Origin: Accumulibacter appositus
Lineage (GTDB): Bacteria; Pseudomonadota; Gammaproteobacteria; Burkholderiales; Rhodocyclaceae
Direction: 5' to 3' (one strand)
DNA length: 64,000 nucleotides
NCBI RefSeq assembly: GCF_035440685.1
Contig: NZ_DAORMW010000004.1
Below the pieces are notes generated by a model. The model did not search any database. It saw nothing but the letters and a program-made list of their open reading frames with translations, and was not told the DNA's origin. This document shows, one piece after another, positions 8,215 to 17,983 of the stretch. A program made the translations under genes and the position numbers. Every line of letters begins with the position of its first letter. Position 1 is the first letter of the stretch.

Positions 8215-11200
8215 ATGGCCATCATCAGGGGTAGAAGCCACAGCGACAATATTCTTGGCCTGCAGGGTGACGACATCATTCTCGCCCGGCGCGGCGACGA
8301 CACCATTGATGGCGGCAGCGGCAACGACCGCATTTTTGCCGACGAAGGTGATGACCTGGTCTTTGGTGGCGACGGCGATGATGGCCTGTTTGGCGAGAAC
8401 GGCAACGACACTCTCGACGGCGGCGTGGGCAACGACCGCGTGTCCGGCGGCCGCGGTGACGATACCGGCATCTACCGCCTCTCCGAAAACACGGGTTACA
8501 GCAACTATTACGACGGTGGCGGGGGCAACGACACGCTGCGCCTGATACTCACCCAGGCAGAGGCCAACTCGGCAGAAATTCGTGCCGACATTGCAGCCTT
8601 CGAGACATTTCTGGCGCAAAACCAGCAGCCGGACCTGGCCAGCAATCCCGTATTCCAGTTCTCCAGTTTCGATCTCGCGGTGCGCAACTGGGAACGACTG
8701 GAAGTGGTGGTCGAACGGGAATCCCAACTTCCTGTTGTTTCCATCGCCGACGCCCAGGCCGACGAAGGCGGCACGCTGGCGTTCGTCGTCTCGGTAAGCG
8801 AGCCTGATCCCAGCCACGCGATCACTGCGACCTACACCATCAGCTTCGGGCCAGCGGCTAGCGGCAACGCCGACTCAAGCGATATTGGTGCTGGCACGCA
8901 ACTCACTGGCCAAGTAAGCATCCCCGCCGGGGCAAGCCAGACGACGATCCTGATAGCAACGGTCGACGATGACTTGATCGAAGGCAACGAGCAGTTCACC
9001 GTTACCCTGAGTAACGTCAGCGCCAACGCTGCTACTGGAAGTCTGGTTGCCACCGGCACCATCATCGACAACGACCTGCCGACGCTGTCGATTGCCGATG
9101 CGAGCGCCACGGAAGGCGACCCGGGCACCACGACAACGACGATCAGCTTCGTCGTCACCCGCAGCGGCGACAACGGTAGCCCGTCGACCGTCAGCTACAC
9201 CGTCAATCCGGGCAGCGCCCTGGCGAGCGACGACTACAACGACAGCATCGACGCGCTCACCGGCACCCTCACCTTCGCGGCCAACGAAACCAGCAAGACC
9301 ATCACGCTGGACGTCACCGACGACCTCCTCCCGGAAGCCACCGAGAATTTCACCGTCGAACTCAGCAACGCCAGTAACGCCACGATCACCCGTGCCGTCG
9401 CCACCGGCACCATCGTCGACAACGACCTGCCGGCGCTGTCGATTGCCGATGCAACCGCGACCGAAGGCGACCCCGGCGCAACGGCTACCACGATCAGCTT
9501 CGTCGTCACCCGCAGTGGCGACAACGGAAGCCCGTCGACCGTCAGCTATACCGTCAATCCGGGCAGCGCCGTCGCCCCTGGCGACTACAACGACAGCATC
9601 GACGCGCTATCCGGCACGCTGAGCTTCGCGGCCAATGAGACCAGCAAGACCATTACGCTGGACGTCACCGACGACCTCTTGCCGGAAGCCACCGAGAACT
9701 TCACCGTCGAACTCAGCGACGCCAGTAACGCCACGATCACCCGTGCCATCGCCGCCGGCACCATCATCGACAACGACCTGCCGACGCTGTCGATCGCCGA
9801 TGCAACCGCGACCGAAGGCGACCCCGGCGCAACGGGAACGACGATCAGCTTCGTCGTCACCCGCAACGGCGACAACGGCAGCCCGTCGACCGTCAGCTAC
9901 ACCGTCAATCCGGGCAGCGCCCTGGCGAGCGACGACTACAACGACAGCATCGACGCGCTGTCCGGCACCCTCACCTTCGCCGCCAACGAAACCAGCAAGA
10001 CCATCACGCTGGACGTCACCGACGACCTCTTGCCGGAAGCGACCGAGGACTTCACCGTCACCCTCAGTAGCGCAACCAACGCCACGATCACCCGTGCCGT
10101 CGCCACCGGCACCATCATCGACAACGACCTGCCGACGCTGTCGATTGCCGATGCAACCGCGACCGAAGGCGACCCGGGCGCGACGGCAACGACGATCAGC
10201 TTCGTCGTCACCCGCAGTGGCGACAACGGTAGCCCGTCGACCGTCAGCTATGCCGTCAACCCGGGCAGCGCCCTGGCGAGCGACGACTACAACGACAGCA
10301 TCGACGCACTCACCGGCACGCTGAGCTTCGCGGCCAACGAAACCAGCAAGACCATCACGCTGGACGTCACCGACGACCTCCTTCCGGAAGCCACCGAGGA
10401 CTTCATCGTCACCCTCAGCGGCGCGAGCAACGCCACGATCACCCGTGCCATCGCCACCGGCACCATTATCGACAACGACACAATACCCACCTTGCCCACG
10501 CTATCGATCGCCGACGCGACGGCGACCGAAGGCAACACGCTGGCCTTCCTCGTTTCGGTGGATATCGCGGACCCGAACAGCCCCATCACGGCAAACTACA
10601 GCATCGAGTTCGCACCGGTCGGCGTTGGTTCGGCCGATCAGAGCGACCTCGCTCCGCAGACGCCCCTCACCGGCACGGCGATCATTCCCGCTGGACAGAC
10701 GTCGGTACTGATCTCGGTCGGCAGCTTCGACGACCAACAGATCGAAGGACGTGAGACCTTCACGGTCAGCCTGAGCAACGTCAGCGTGAATGCCCAGCCA
10801 GGCGATCTGCAGGCGACCGGCACCATCCTGGACAACGAAGAGATCGAATGCGGCTACACCTGGGGCGACCCGCACTACGTCACCGCCGACGGGCTGAAAT
10901 ACGACATGCAAGGATGCGGCGAATTCATCCTCGTCGAAACCAGCAGCGCCAACGACCCGAATCCGGTCACCGTGCAAACGAGAACGGCTTCTGCCGGGCC
11001 CAACGTCTCTGTCAACACTGCCGTCGCCACCTTGCTCGATGGCCACCGGGTGACCATCGATACGGCTGAGAACCAGCCCTTGCGGATAGACGGGCAGAGC
11101 ACTGCCATCCCCTCGGGGAGCACGATAGCGGTTGGTGCCGGCCAAATCTCCTTCGCCGACGGCATCTACTCGATCGTCTACCCGACCCAGGAGCTCTTGC

Positions 11201-14200
11201 GCGTAACCGACTATGGAGGCTCCATCGATGTGCGCTTCTGCGCCTTGGCCGACCGGCCGGATGGCTCCCTGCGCGGCTTGCTTGGCAACTTCGACGGGAA
11301 CGCCACGAACGATCTGGCAACGCGCGACGGAACCGTATTGCCTGTTCAAATCGGCTTCGAGCAACTGTACGAAACCTATGCGAACAGCTGGCGTATCAGC
11401 CAGACCGAATCGCTGTTCGACTACCGTCCGGGAGAGAGCACAGCGACCTTCACCAGTCTGAACTGCCCGATCCAGAAGACGTCGCTGGGGTCGCTCCCAG
11501 CTGACAAGGTTGCAGAGGCGACCGCCCTTCTCGACGCGGCCGGGATCACCGACCCGGCACTACGCGAGGCCGCGATCCTGGACTATGCGCTGACCTGCGA
11601 CCCGTCGTTCATCGGCAGCGCCGGAAATGCCGGAGCCCCCAGCGTGTCGGTCAAGGTCATCGACCCGACGATCATCTGGACCAACGGCGGCCAGGTCATC
11701 ATCGGCAGCGCAGCAGCGCCCAGCCAATTCGACATCGGTAGCACAGCCGCCGCCCCGGCCGGCGTCATCTGGACCGGCGCCGCCGCTTCCGACGACTGGA
11801 GCGAGTCCGGAAACTGGTCGGCAGGCGCACCTGCTGCAAGCGATGAGGTCATCTTCGCTGACGGGGGTGCCGGTGGCATCAATGTCGTGGACCAAGACAC
11901 CACCGTCGCCAGCCTGAACTACACAGGGGCGATCGCCCCTGTCACCCTCGCTGCCGATCACGTTACCGACCTCAATGGCGGTAGCAGGCTGACGGTCACC
12001 GGCGCTGCCACCGTGGGCGCGGAGAATCCGGCGGCGCGGGTCAACCTGACTATCGCCAATGGCACCGCCGTTGTGGCAAATGTCACGGAGCTGAATGTTG
12101 GCGCAAATACGGCTGGCACTGGCAGGGTCACCGGCAATTTGACCGTCACTAGCGGCGCATCGCTGGAGGCGTCGAACGTGGACGAACTCTCCGTCGGCCG
12201 GGTGGCCAACGTCGGCTGGCAGGGCCAAGCAGACGGCAACTTGGTGCTCGGCACCGACAGCACGATCGATCTCGGTACAACCGCAGCACCGGCCACGCTC
12301 AATATCGGCTGGAATGAATCAACCGGCAGTTCCGGCTTTAGCCAGTATCTCAACTACAGCAGCGCCATTGGCCTGCTCGACGCCCGCGAAGGCGCGCTGA
12401 CCGCCGAGCTCTCCGAACTCAACGTCGGCCTGACCTCCGGACGGGGGACCGCCGACGGTACTCTGATCATGGGTGACGGCACCGTGGTTACGACCCCCAC
12501 CGCCAATATCGGGATGGGCGGCACCGCCGAGGGCGGCGCCACCGGCATGCTCGACTTTCGCGGCGGTAGTCTGACCTTTGCCGGAGCCGACACCAGCTTC
12601 AACTTCGGCAGCGGCGGCATGACCATCGCCGACGGCATCGACTTCACTGTCGGTAGCGCCGATGATCGCCTCGGCCATCTGCGCATCGGTTACAACGTCA
12701 GCGGTATCGGCCTGGCCGATGCAGACATCAATCAAACCAACGACCGTTTCACCGCCTTTGTCGCCGACGAACTCTCCGTCGGCCGGGTGGCCAACGTCGG
12801 CTGGCAGGGCCAAGCAGACGGCAACTTGGTGCTCGGCACCGACAGCACGATCGATCTCGGTACAACCGCAGCACCGGCCACGCTCAATATCGGCTGGAAT
12901 GAATCAACCGGCAGTTCCGGCTTTAGCCAGTATCTCAACTACAGCAGCGCCATTGGCCTGCTCAATGCCAGCGAAGGCGCGCTGACCGCCCAACTCGCCG
13001 AACTCAATGTCGGACTGACCGCCGGACGGGGAACCGCCGACGGTACTCTGATCATGGGTGACGGCGCTTCGGTCAACGCCAACGTCGTCAACATCGGCAT
13101 GGCAGTCGGTGGCAACGGCACGCTAACCCTGGTCGAAAATTTCAGCGGCTCGTTCGCTACCACCACTCTGAACCTGGCCAACGGCGTGTTCGCCTTCGGC
13201 AACAACACGCTGGCCATTGGCGGTGCTGGATCGATCGCAGTAGAAATCGTCAACCTCAGTGGTGGCTTGCTTTCTGGAAACACCGTGGACCTCGACTCCG
13301 GAGGAAGCTTCAACTTCACCGGCGGCCGGCTCGACATCACAACGTTCAACGGCAGCTTGCAGGATGACGGCGGCACTCTTGCCGCAGGCCATACCGCGGT
13401 TGGAACGACGACGCTCAATGGCGACTACCTACTGTCAACAAGCGGCACGCTGGAAATCGATCTGGCGGGTGCAGGGGCGGGCGTGGGCTACGATCAGCTC
13501 ACGGTAAACGGTGCCGTCGATCTCGACGGCACCGGCGCCGTCGGCGGCATGCTCGATCTGGTTCTGAATTTCGCCGCGCAGCTGAACGATCGCTTCATCA
13601 TCATCGAGAACGACGGTGTCGACGCGATCTCGGGCGAATTTTTTGGGCTGGCCGAGGGCGGCAGCTTGCAGGAGATCTATGGCGGCCAGATCTACTCGTT
13701 CGCGATCAGCTACGCCGGCGGCGACGGCAACGATGTCGAACTGACGGTGACCAGCATCGTCGGCAGCCCTGCACCGTTCACTGGGGCAGGTTCAAGCTCC
13801 GGTAGCTTCACGATAAACATGGCGCTGAGCGTAGGCCTGGAGCTGGGAGACGAGCTTGTGCCCTCGCAAATCCTTGCGGCTGCCGGGCCAAGCGCATCCG
13901 CTGCGTCAGCTCTCGATACGCTCGACGCCGAGTCAGACAGCCAGCCGAGCGAGGTCGCGATGGGGTCAGACAGTGAGATCGTGCGCTTCGATATCCTGCT
14001 CGATGCTCTCAGTGAGGTCGATGGCGTTACGCAGGCCCCCACCTTCCCGTCATCAAGAGAAATCGGCTCCCTGGCTGATATTTGGGCGACTTCCTTAGTC
14101 GAGAGCGGCGGCGCTGCCGACGCGGCTGGCGCGGACATGAGCACAGGCGACGGCATAGATGGCGCGCTTTGCCTTGATGCCGACGCAAGCAGTCCCGAGG

Positions 14201-14274
14201 GCTTGCCGGCTGTCGCGCTACCTGCGTCCGACGACGCCCTGTCCCTCTGCAAGCTTGATTTCGTGTTCGTCTGA
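8215..14274 (+). CDS. Large RTX / Calx-beta / vWD / beta-strand-repeat exoprotein
   Basis: A 2019-aa predicted surface or secreted protein. Residues about 8-83 are glycine/aspartate-rich RTX nonapeptide repeats (GGSGNDRIF, GGDGDDGLF type), which bind calcium. About residues 170-880 hold six Calx-beta domains, four of them near-identical 117-aa copies (9070-10473). From residue about 879, CGYTWGDPHYVTADGLKYD opens a von Willebrand factor type D-like domain. From about residue 1186, ASDDWSESGNWSAGAPA begins an autotransporter-passenger-like beta-strand repeat region ending near 1859. The C-terminal 150 residues are acidic and unrecognised. I chose the ATG at 8215, seven bases after GGGGGA; a GTG at 8194 is also in frame. 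RTX repeats are at the N-terminus, opposite to classic type I secretion substrates, and there is no Sec signal. Likely role: adhesion or matrix; export route unknown. Confidence 0.85.
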   Translation: MAIIRGRSHSDNILGLQGDDIILARRGDDTIDGGSGNDRIFADEGDDLVFGGDGDDGLFGENGNDTLDGGVGNDRVSGGRGDDTGIYRLSENTGYSNYYDGGGGNDTLRLILTQAEANSAEIRADIAAFETFLAQNQQPDLASNPVFQFSSFDLAVRNWERLEVVVERESQLPVVSIADAQADEGGTLAFVVSVSEPDPSHAITATYTISFGPAASGNADSSDIGAGTQLTGQVSIPAGASQTTILIATVDDDLIEGNEQFTVTLSNVSANAATGSLVATGTIIDNDLPTLSIADASATEGDPGTTTTTISFVVTRSGDNGSPSTVSYTVNPGSALASDDYNDSIDALTGTLTFAANETSKTITLDVTDDLLPEATENFTVELSNASNATITRAVATGTIVDNDLPALSIADATATEGDPGATATTISFVVTRSGDNGSPSTVSYTVNPGSAVAPGDYNDSIDALSGTLSFAANETSKTITLDVTDDLLPEATENFTVELSDASNATITRAIAAGTIIDNDLPTLSIADATATEGDPGATGTTISFVVTRNGDNGSPSTVSYTVNPGSALASDDYNDSIDALSGTLTFAANETSKTITLDVTDDLLPEATEDFTVTLSSATNATITRAVATGTIIDNDLPTLSIADATATEGDPGATATTISFVVTRSGDNGSPSTVSYAVNPGSALASDDYNDSIDALTGTLSFAANETSKTITLDVTDDLLPEATEDFIVTLSGASNATITRAIATGTIIDNDTIPTLPTLSIADATATEGNTLAFLVSVDIADPNSPITANYSIEFAPVGVGSADQSDLAPQTPLTGTAIIPAGQTSVLISVGSFDDQQIEGRETFTVSLSNVSVNAQPGDLQATGTILDNEEIECGYTWGDPHYVTADGLKYDMQGCGEFILVETSSANDPNPVTVQTRTASAGPNVSVNTAVATLLDGHRVTIDTAENQPLRIDGQSTAIPSGSTIAVGAGQISFADGIYSIVYPTQELLRVTDYGGSIDVRFCALADRPDGSLRGLLGNFDGNATNDLATRDGTVLPVQIGFEQLYETYANSWRISQTESLFDYRPGESTATFTSLNCPIQKTSLGSLPADKVAEATALLDAAGITDPALREAAILDYALTCDPSFIGSAGNAGAPSVSVKVIDPTIIWTNGGQVIIGSAAAPSQFDIGSTAAAPAGVIWTGAAASDDWSESGNWSAGAPAASDEVIFADGGAGGINVVDQDTTVASLNYTGAIAPVTLAADHVTDLNGGSRLTVTGAATVGAENPAARVNLTIANGTAVVANVTELNVGANTAGTGRVTGNLTVTSGASLEASNVDELSVGRVANVGWQGQADGNLVLGTDSTIDLGTTAAPATLNIGWNESTGSSGFSQYLNYSSAIGLLDAREGALTAELSELNVGLTSGRGTADGTLIMGDGTVVTTPTANIGMGGTAEGGATGMLDFRGGSLTFAGADTSFNFGSGGMTIADGIDFTVGSADDRLGHLRIGYNVSGIGLADADINQTNDRFTAFVADELSVGRVANVGWQGQADGNLVLGTDSTIDLGTTAAPATLNIGWNESTGSSGFSQYLNYSSAIGLLNASEGALTAQLAELNVGLTAGRGTADGTLIMGDGASVNANVVNIGMAVGGNGTLTLVENFSGSFATTTLNLANGVFAFGNNTLAIGGAGSIAVEIVNLSGGLLSGNTVDLDSGGSFNFTGGRLDITTFNGSLQDDGGTLAAGHTAVGTTTLNGDYLLSTSGTLEIDLAGAGAGVGYDQLTVNGAVDLDGTGAVGGMLDLVLNFAAQLNDRFIIIENDGVDAISGEFFGLAEGGSLQEIYGGQIYSFAISYAGGDGNDVELTVTSIVGSPAPFTGAGSSSGSFTINMALSVGLELGDELVPSQILAAAGPSASAASALDTLDAESDSQPSEVAMGSDSEIVRFDILLDALSEVDGVTQAPTFPSSREIGSLADIWATSLVESGGAADAAGADMSTGDGIDGALCLDADASSPEGLPAVALPASDDALSLCKLDFVFV
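9070..10473 (+). repeat. Four tandem 351-bp Calx-beta repeats
   Basis: The sequence beginning AACGACCTGCC recurs at 9070, 9421, 9772 and 10123, an exact 351-bp period (117 codons) with only scattered differences. Each unit is one Calx-beta domain. Divergent Calx-beta units flank the block on both sides. Such similarity suggests recent unequal expansion and possible copy-number variation. Confidence 0.9.
12181..12969 (+). repeat. Duplicated 204-bp block in beta-strand-repeat region, 585 bp apart
   Basis: Bases 12181 to about 12384 recur essentially unchanged at 12766 to about 12969, beginning GACGAACTCTCCGTCGGCCG. The similarity continues more weakly downstream. The offset of 585 bp keeps the frame (195 codons). 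Confidence 0.85.
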
Positions 14275-14892
14275 TCCAGGGCACTGTCTGCCGTACCGCT
14301 CACCGGTCGGCAGACAAACTGCTCCGAACCAGCGCAACCAGGGACGGAGCCCAGGCGCTCGGCTCCGCCGAGCAAGGTGAGGGGATGTTGACTCGCGACC
14401 CACCCCGCCGAGTGGCTGTCGCTGACAGCACATCGCGGAACTCGATACGTTGCCGCTATCGCGTTCTTGGTGAGTTGACGGACAACCGGGAGTGATGTCG
14501 TCGTGGCCAACGAACGCTGCGCCGGCGGCAACGAGCGCACATCCACTGCACGTTCCGTCACGCGGTGATATGGCTCCACACGACGACAGCATTTCGCGAC
14601 CCGCGATCCCCCTTTGACTTTCCCGGCATGTAGCAGCGCCAACCACACCGAGTTCATCGCCTGCAGATCGATTCGCGCGCTGCGCTTGCACGTGCTCACG
14701 AACACCGAAGTGAACGTAGCGCCGTAACGGCGCCGCCATTTTCTGCCAGCCGCAAGCGACAACTCTTTCATCGCCAGTCCGCGCGCTGGACATCGTCGCC
14801 AGTCTTTCCGAAGCGTCGAACGCCACCCGGCCGATATCCGTGATGGAATATTCTATTGCGAACACAATGCGCCCTCCACAGGACGAAAGCCC
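14275..14892. other. Intergenic region after large exoprotein
   Basis: I see no gene here. The long minus-strand frames that cross it (for example 13710-14771) lack protein-like composition. It contains the terminator-like hairpin at 14286-14315 and a short palindrome GCGCCGTAACGGCGC near 14720. Confidence 0.5.
14286..14315 (+). terminator. Terminator-like hairpin after large exoprotein gene
   Basis: GTCTGCCG at 14286-14293 pairs with CGGCAGAC at 14308-14315, and ACCG/CGGT inside extends the stem to 12 bp with one bulge. It starts 12 nt after the stop codon. It lacks a U-tract, so intrinsic termination is uncertain. Confidence 0.5.
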
Positions 14893-15750
14893 ATGCCCGA
14901 ATCCCCTGAACAGGCGACCGAACACTACCTTCGCAGCGGCGAGCACGATGCCCACTTTCGGGCCTGGCCGGGGAACGACTTCCTCGCCCGCGTCCACTGC
15001 GGGGAGGCCGCGCTGCGCGCGGCACTGATCGCCGCGGTCCATAGCCGCACCCTGCACCTCGCATTCCCCGAAGCAGTCATCAACCTCGACATCGTCGCCT
15101 TCACGCGCGAGAAAGTGGCACCGATGGTGCGTGGCCTGTTCCCGGCTTGCGAGCAGGCGTTGGTCCTCGATCTGCTCGAACGCTCGGTCATTCTTCTCAC
15201 TCCGGCCACGATCGATGCGCAGCTGCAAAGCACGCCATGGCTGGCCACCGCCTGGGACCTGGCGAACCTCTATCTGGCGGGACTGGGCGCGGACCTGCTT
15301 GCCGAGGACGCTCCCGGCCTGCTGGGTCTGAGCGAGGGAACGACCTGCTATCTGTCGGCAGCCTCTTTCGACGCGCCCGATCGCTTCGAAGACTTCGTGG
15401 TGCACGAGGCGGCGCACATCTTCCACAACTGCAAGCGCGAAACCATCGGACTACGGGGAACCCGGACGCGTGAGTGACTGCTGGAAATCGATTTCGGCAA
15501 GCGCGAGACCTTCGCCTACGCCTGCGAGGCCTACAGCCGACTACAGGCGCTCGGCGACGGCCCGCGGGAGAGGCAGCGGCTGCTCGCGGAACACGAGCAG
15601 GGATCGATGCCGCCCGATGAACGCGTGGATGCGCTGGAGTACCTGGACATCCTGCGCGAGGCCGTCGCCGCCCGCAACGGCTGGAAACGGATCCTCCAAC
15701 GCTGTTCGCCTCCGCGCCTGGCGCGACGCCCCCGGATGGGGGCAGCGTGA
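14893..15750 (+). pseudogene. HExxH-motif protein gene interrupted by in-frame TGA (copy 2)
   Basis: The frame from ATG 14893 codes for 194 residues including VVHEAAHIFHNCKRE, then meets TGA at 15475-15477. Reading on in the same frame gives LLEIDFGKRETFAYACEAYS and a coherent C-terminus to a TGA at 15748-15750. That C-terminus matches copy 1 at 4900-5060. A single change of a tryptophan codon to TGA is the simplest explanation, and the full gene would encode 285 residues. HEAAH suggests a zinc site, but the family is not recognised. Copy 1 carries different lesions, so no intact copy is visible. A truncated but functional 194-aa product retaining HEAAH cannot be excluded. Confidence 0.7.
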
Positions 15751-15805
15751 TGCGATTGCGCAGGGAAAAGCCGTGCCCTCCTCCACGTCAGGTGGAGGCC
15801 GCGGG

Positions 15806-15895
15806 ATGACCAGCCGCATCACCCATCTGGAAATGCTGCGCAAGGAGCTGCGAAGAATGAGCCGTGGCGATCTGCTGATCATCGCCGAACGGGCG
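15806..15895 (+). pseudogene. Possible 5' fragment of a small gene
   Basis: An ATG at 15806 preceded by TGGAGG codes for MTSRITHLEMLRKELRRMS followed by GDLLIIAERA, which looks like a genuine helical peptide. After that the composition becomes arbitrary and the frame runs antisense into the PhoD gene. It may be the broken start of a small gene. I do not recognise the family. Confidence 0.3.
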
Positions 15896-15988
15896 ACGGT
15901 CAAGCAAACCAAGACCATGCACTGCTTGCCGCGCTCGAACCGCAACGCGACACGGACCTGGCGGAGAAAGGAGGCGCTGCGCGCCCCT

Positions 15989-17983
15989 TCAGTCCCAGCG
16001 CGACTCCGATTCGCGGCGGGTAAAGGTCACGCAGCGGCCGTCGGTCAGCAGTTCGCGGATACGCCACGGCACGCCCTCGGCATCGATTTCGACCAGCCCG
16101 ATGCCACTTCCGTTGAGCAGGCGCCGGCCGTGCGGCGTGCCTTCCGGCTTGCGCGGCACGACCCGCATGTGGCGCCGCCGGGTGAACCAGTTGAGCGGCG
16201 AACGCGGCGCGTACAGCCAGCGGTTCGCGCGGTCGAGGACATCGAGCAGACGCGGCGGGAAGGCATTGCGCAGGCCGCTGCTGCAGATCTGCCAGATGTC
16301 CGGACCGCGTATGCGCCCGCGCAGCTCGACGTCGTAGACGAAAGAGTAATGCACGTCGCCCGACAGGACGATGAAGTGCTGCGGGGTCCTGGGGTGGCGG
16401 AAGATATTCAGGATCGCGTGCGCCGCGCCCGGATGGGCCATCCAGTTTTCGGCATCGACCAGCAGCGGCTGGCCGAACCAGGTGAAGATACGCTGGATGG
16501 CCTCGATCAGCTTGACGCCGAAGATCGGTGCCGGCGAGACCAGCAGTACCGCCGGCTGGCCGCGCAGCGTCTGCTGCAGATCGGTCAATGCTTCCCAGCC
16601 CATCAGGCCCGAGGGCCGACGTGCCGCCGATTCGGAACGCCATCGGTGCGTGCGGCTGTCGATCACCACCAGCGGTGGAGTCGTCGGCCAGCTGTAGTGC
16701 CAATGGTCGAAACCAAGCAGCCGTTCGATGCAGTCCTCGTGCGTCGCGCTGCCCGGCGCAGCGAGGCTTTGCTGCAGCAGCTCGAGGGTCTGGCCAGCGA
16801 AGGCCTCGGGACAGTTGCCCCAGCCCTGATTCAGCAGGTAGCCGAGCAGCGCATTGCCGATGACGCGTTTCGAGAACGGGTGGCCGTAGGCGATCTCCTC
16901 CCATTCGCGGCTCAGGTTCCAGTCGTCGGTGATGTCGTGATCGTCGAAGATCATCGCCACCGGCAGATGGGCAAACAGCCGCCGCACGGCCGCCAGCTCG
17001 GCGATGAAGCCTTCGATCGCCAAGCGTTCGGTCCTGTAGAGCGCGTGCGAGGCCTCGTCCAGCCCGGGCGGTGGCTCCAGAGAAATCCCCTGCCAGGGCG
17101 CTGGCGACCACACCAACAGGTACATCGCCAGCACCTCGGCCAGTGTGATCAGGTGATTGTGTGCGCTGTCGGTGGTGAACACGGGTTTCTCGACGCCGCC
17201 GAACAGCACCTCCATCAGGGCGTAGTTGCGTCTGTGGCGCGGCAATAGCGTCTCGCGGCGGTAAAAACCCGCAGGGTGGCGGTACAGCGACTGCGCATTC
17301 ACCACTCCCGTCCGTTCCATCCCAGCCAGCGGCTCGTCGGGCAGATCGAGGCGTGCGATGAGTTGGTGAATCGCCCGCAGCATCGGGCCCGCCACGTCGT
17401 CCGCGTAGACCTGGTCGCCGGTCAGCATCAGCAGCGAGGGCCAGGTCGGCAGCGCCTCGTGCGCAGCGCGCTCAGCGTCCGCCGATCGGCGTGTTTCGGG
17501 CTCCTCGCCAAGGCAGCGCGCCAACAGGCGGTCGGCCTCCAACAGACCGTCACTGCCGTCGAAATGTGGCTTGCGACAAGAGCCGTGCAGCAGCGCGCCG
17601 ACGCGCGACGGGAGCACGAAGCCCGGGGAGGAACGTCCCGGATAACACAGGTCCGGCGCCCAATCGGACCAGTCCTGCCAGCCCGCGTCGTCGGTGTCGA
17701 GCGGCCGCAGCGCCAGCGTGTAGCCGATCCAGCGGTCAAGCGGCAGCAGCTCCTCGAGCGCCAGGTCGATCAGCAGGTAGTGCAGCCGGGTGCCAGCGGT
17801 CAGCAGGCGACAGCCTGCTCCACCCAGCGCCAGCAGATGGCTTTGCGGCAGCGCGGCTCCACAGACGAGTGTCAGCCGCAGCTGCACCGGTTCACGCACC
17901 GCTATCCAGAGAGTCAGCCGCTCGCGCGCGAGCCGGCGCAGGATCGGGCCAGCCAGGACCAGCGGGAGTGCGTTCGGCGTCAA
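15989..17983 (-). CDS. PhoD-like metallophosphatase (alkaline phosphatase D family)
   Basis: A 664-aa protein with the metal-site motifs of PhoD-like phosphatases: LTGDQVYADD near residue 188, MIFDDHDITDDW near residue 345 and LSGDVHYSF near residue 540. The family hydrolyses phosphoesters with a Ca/Fe or similar centre. No Tat or Sec signal is visible at the chosen start, so this one may be cytoplasmic. No ATG precedes the conserved region. I chose TTG at 17983, which overlaps the stop of the upstream HtrA-like fragment as TTGA and suggests translational coupling. The long plus-strand frame across this gene (15470-17248) is its shadow. Confidence 0.85.
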   Translation of the reverse strand: MTPNALPLVLAGPILRRLARERLTLWIAVREPVQLRLTLVCGAALPQSHLLALGGAGCRLLTAGTRLHYLLIDLALEELLPLDRWIGYTLALRPLDTDDAGWQDWSDWAPDLCYPGRSSPGFVLPSRVGALLHGSCRKPHFDGSDGLLEADRLLARCLGEEPETRRSADAERAAHEALPTWPSLLMLTGDQVYADDVAGPMLRAIHQLIARLDLPDEPLAGMERTGVVNAQSLYRHPAGFYRRETLLPRHRRNYALMEVLFGGVEKPVFTTDSAHNHLITLAEVLAMYLLVWSPAPWQGISLEPPPGLDEASHALYRTERLAIEGFIAELAAVRRLFAHLPVAMIFDDHDITDDWNLSREWEEIAYGHPFSKRVIGNALLGYLLNQGWGNCPEAFAGQTLELLQQSLAAPGSATHEDCIERLLGFDHWHYSWPTTPPLVVIDSRTHRWRSESAARRPSGLMGWEALTDLQQTLRGQPAVLLVSPAPIFGVKLIEAIQRIFTWFGQPLLVDAENWMAHPGAAHAILNIFRHPRTPQHFIVLSGDVHYSFVYDVELRGRIRGPDIWQICSSGLRNAFPPRLLDVLDRANRWLYAPRSPLNWFTRRRHMRVVPRKPEGTPHGRRLLNGSGIGLVEIDAEGVPWRIRELLTDGRCVTFTRRESESRWD

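Noticed and set aside
13710..14771. 353-aa minus-strand frame after the exoprotein
   Set aside because: Overlaps the exoprotein C-terminus antisense; arbitrary composition and no ribosome site.
15470..17248. 592-aa plus-strand frame
   Set aside because: It is antisense to the PhoD-like gene, whose motifs are clear, and begins inside the HExxH pseudogene; composition is arginine-rich shadow-like.
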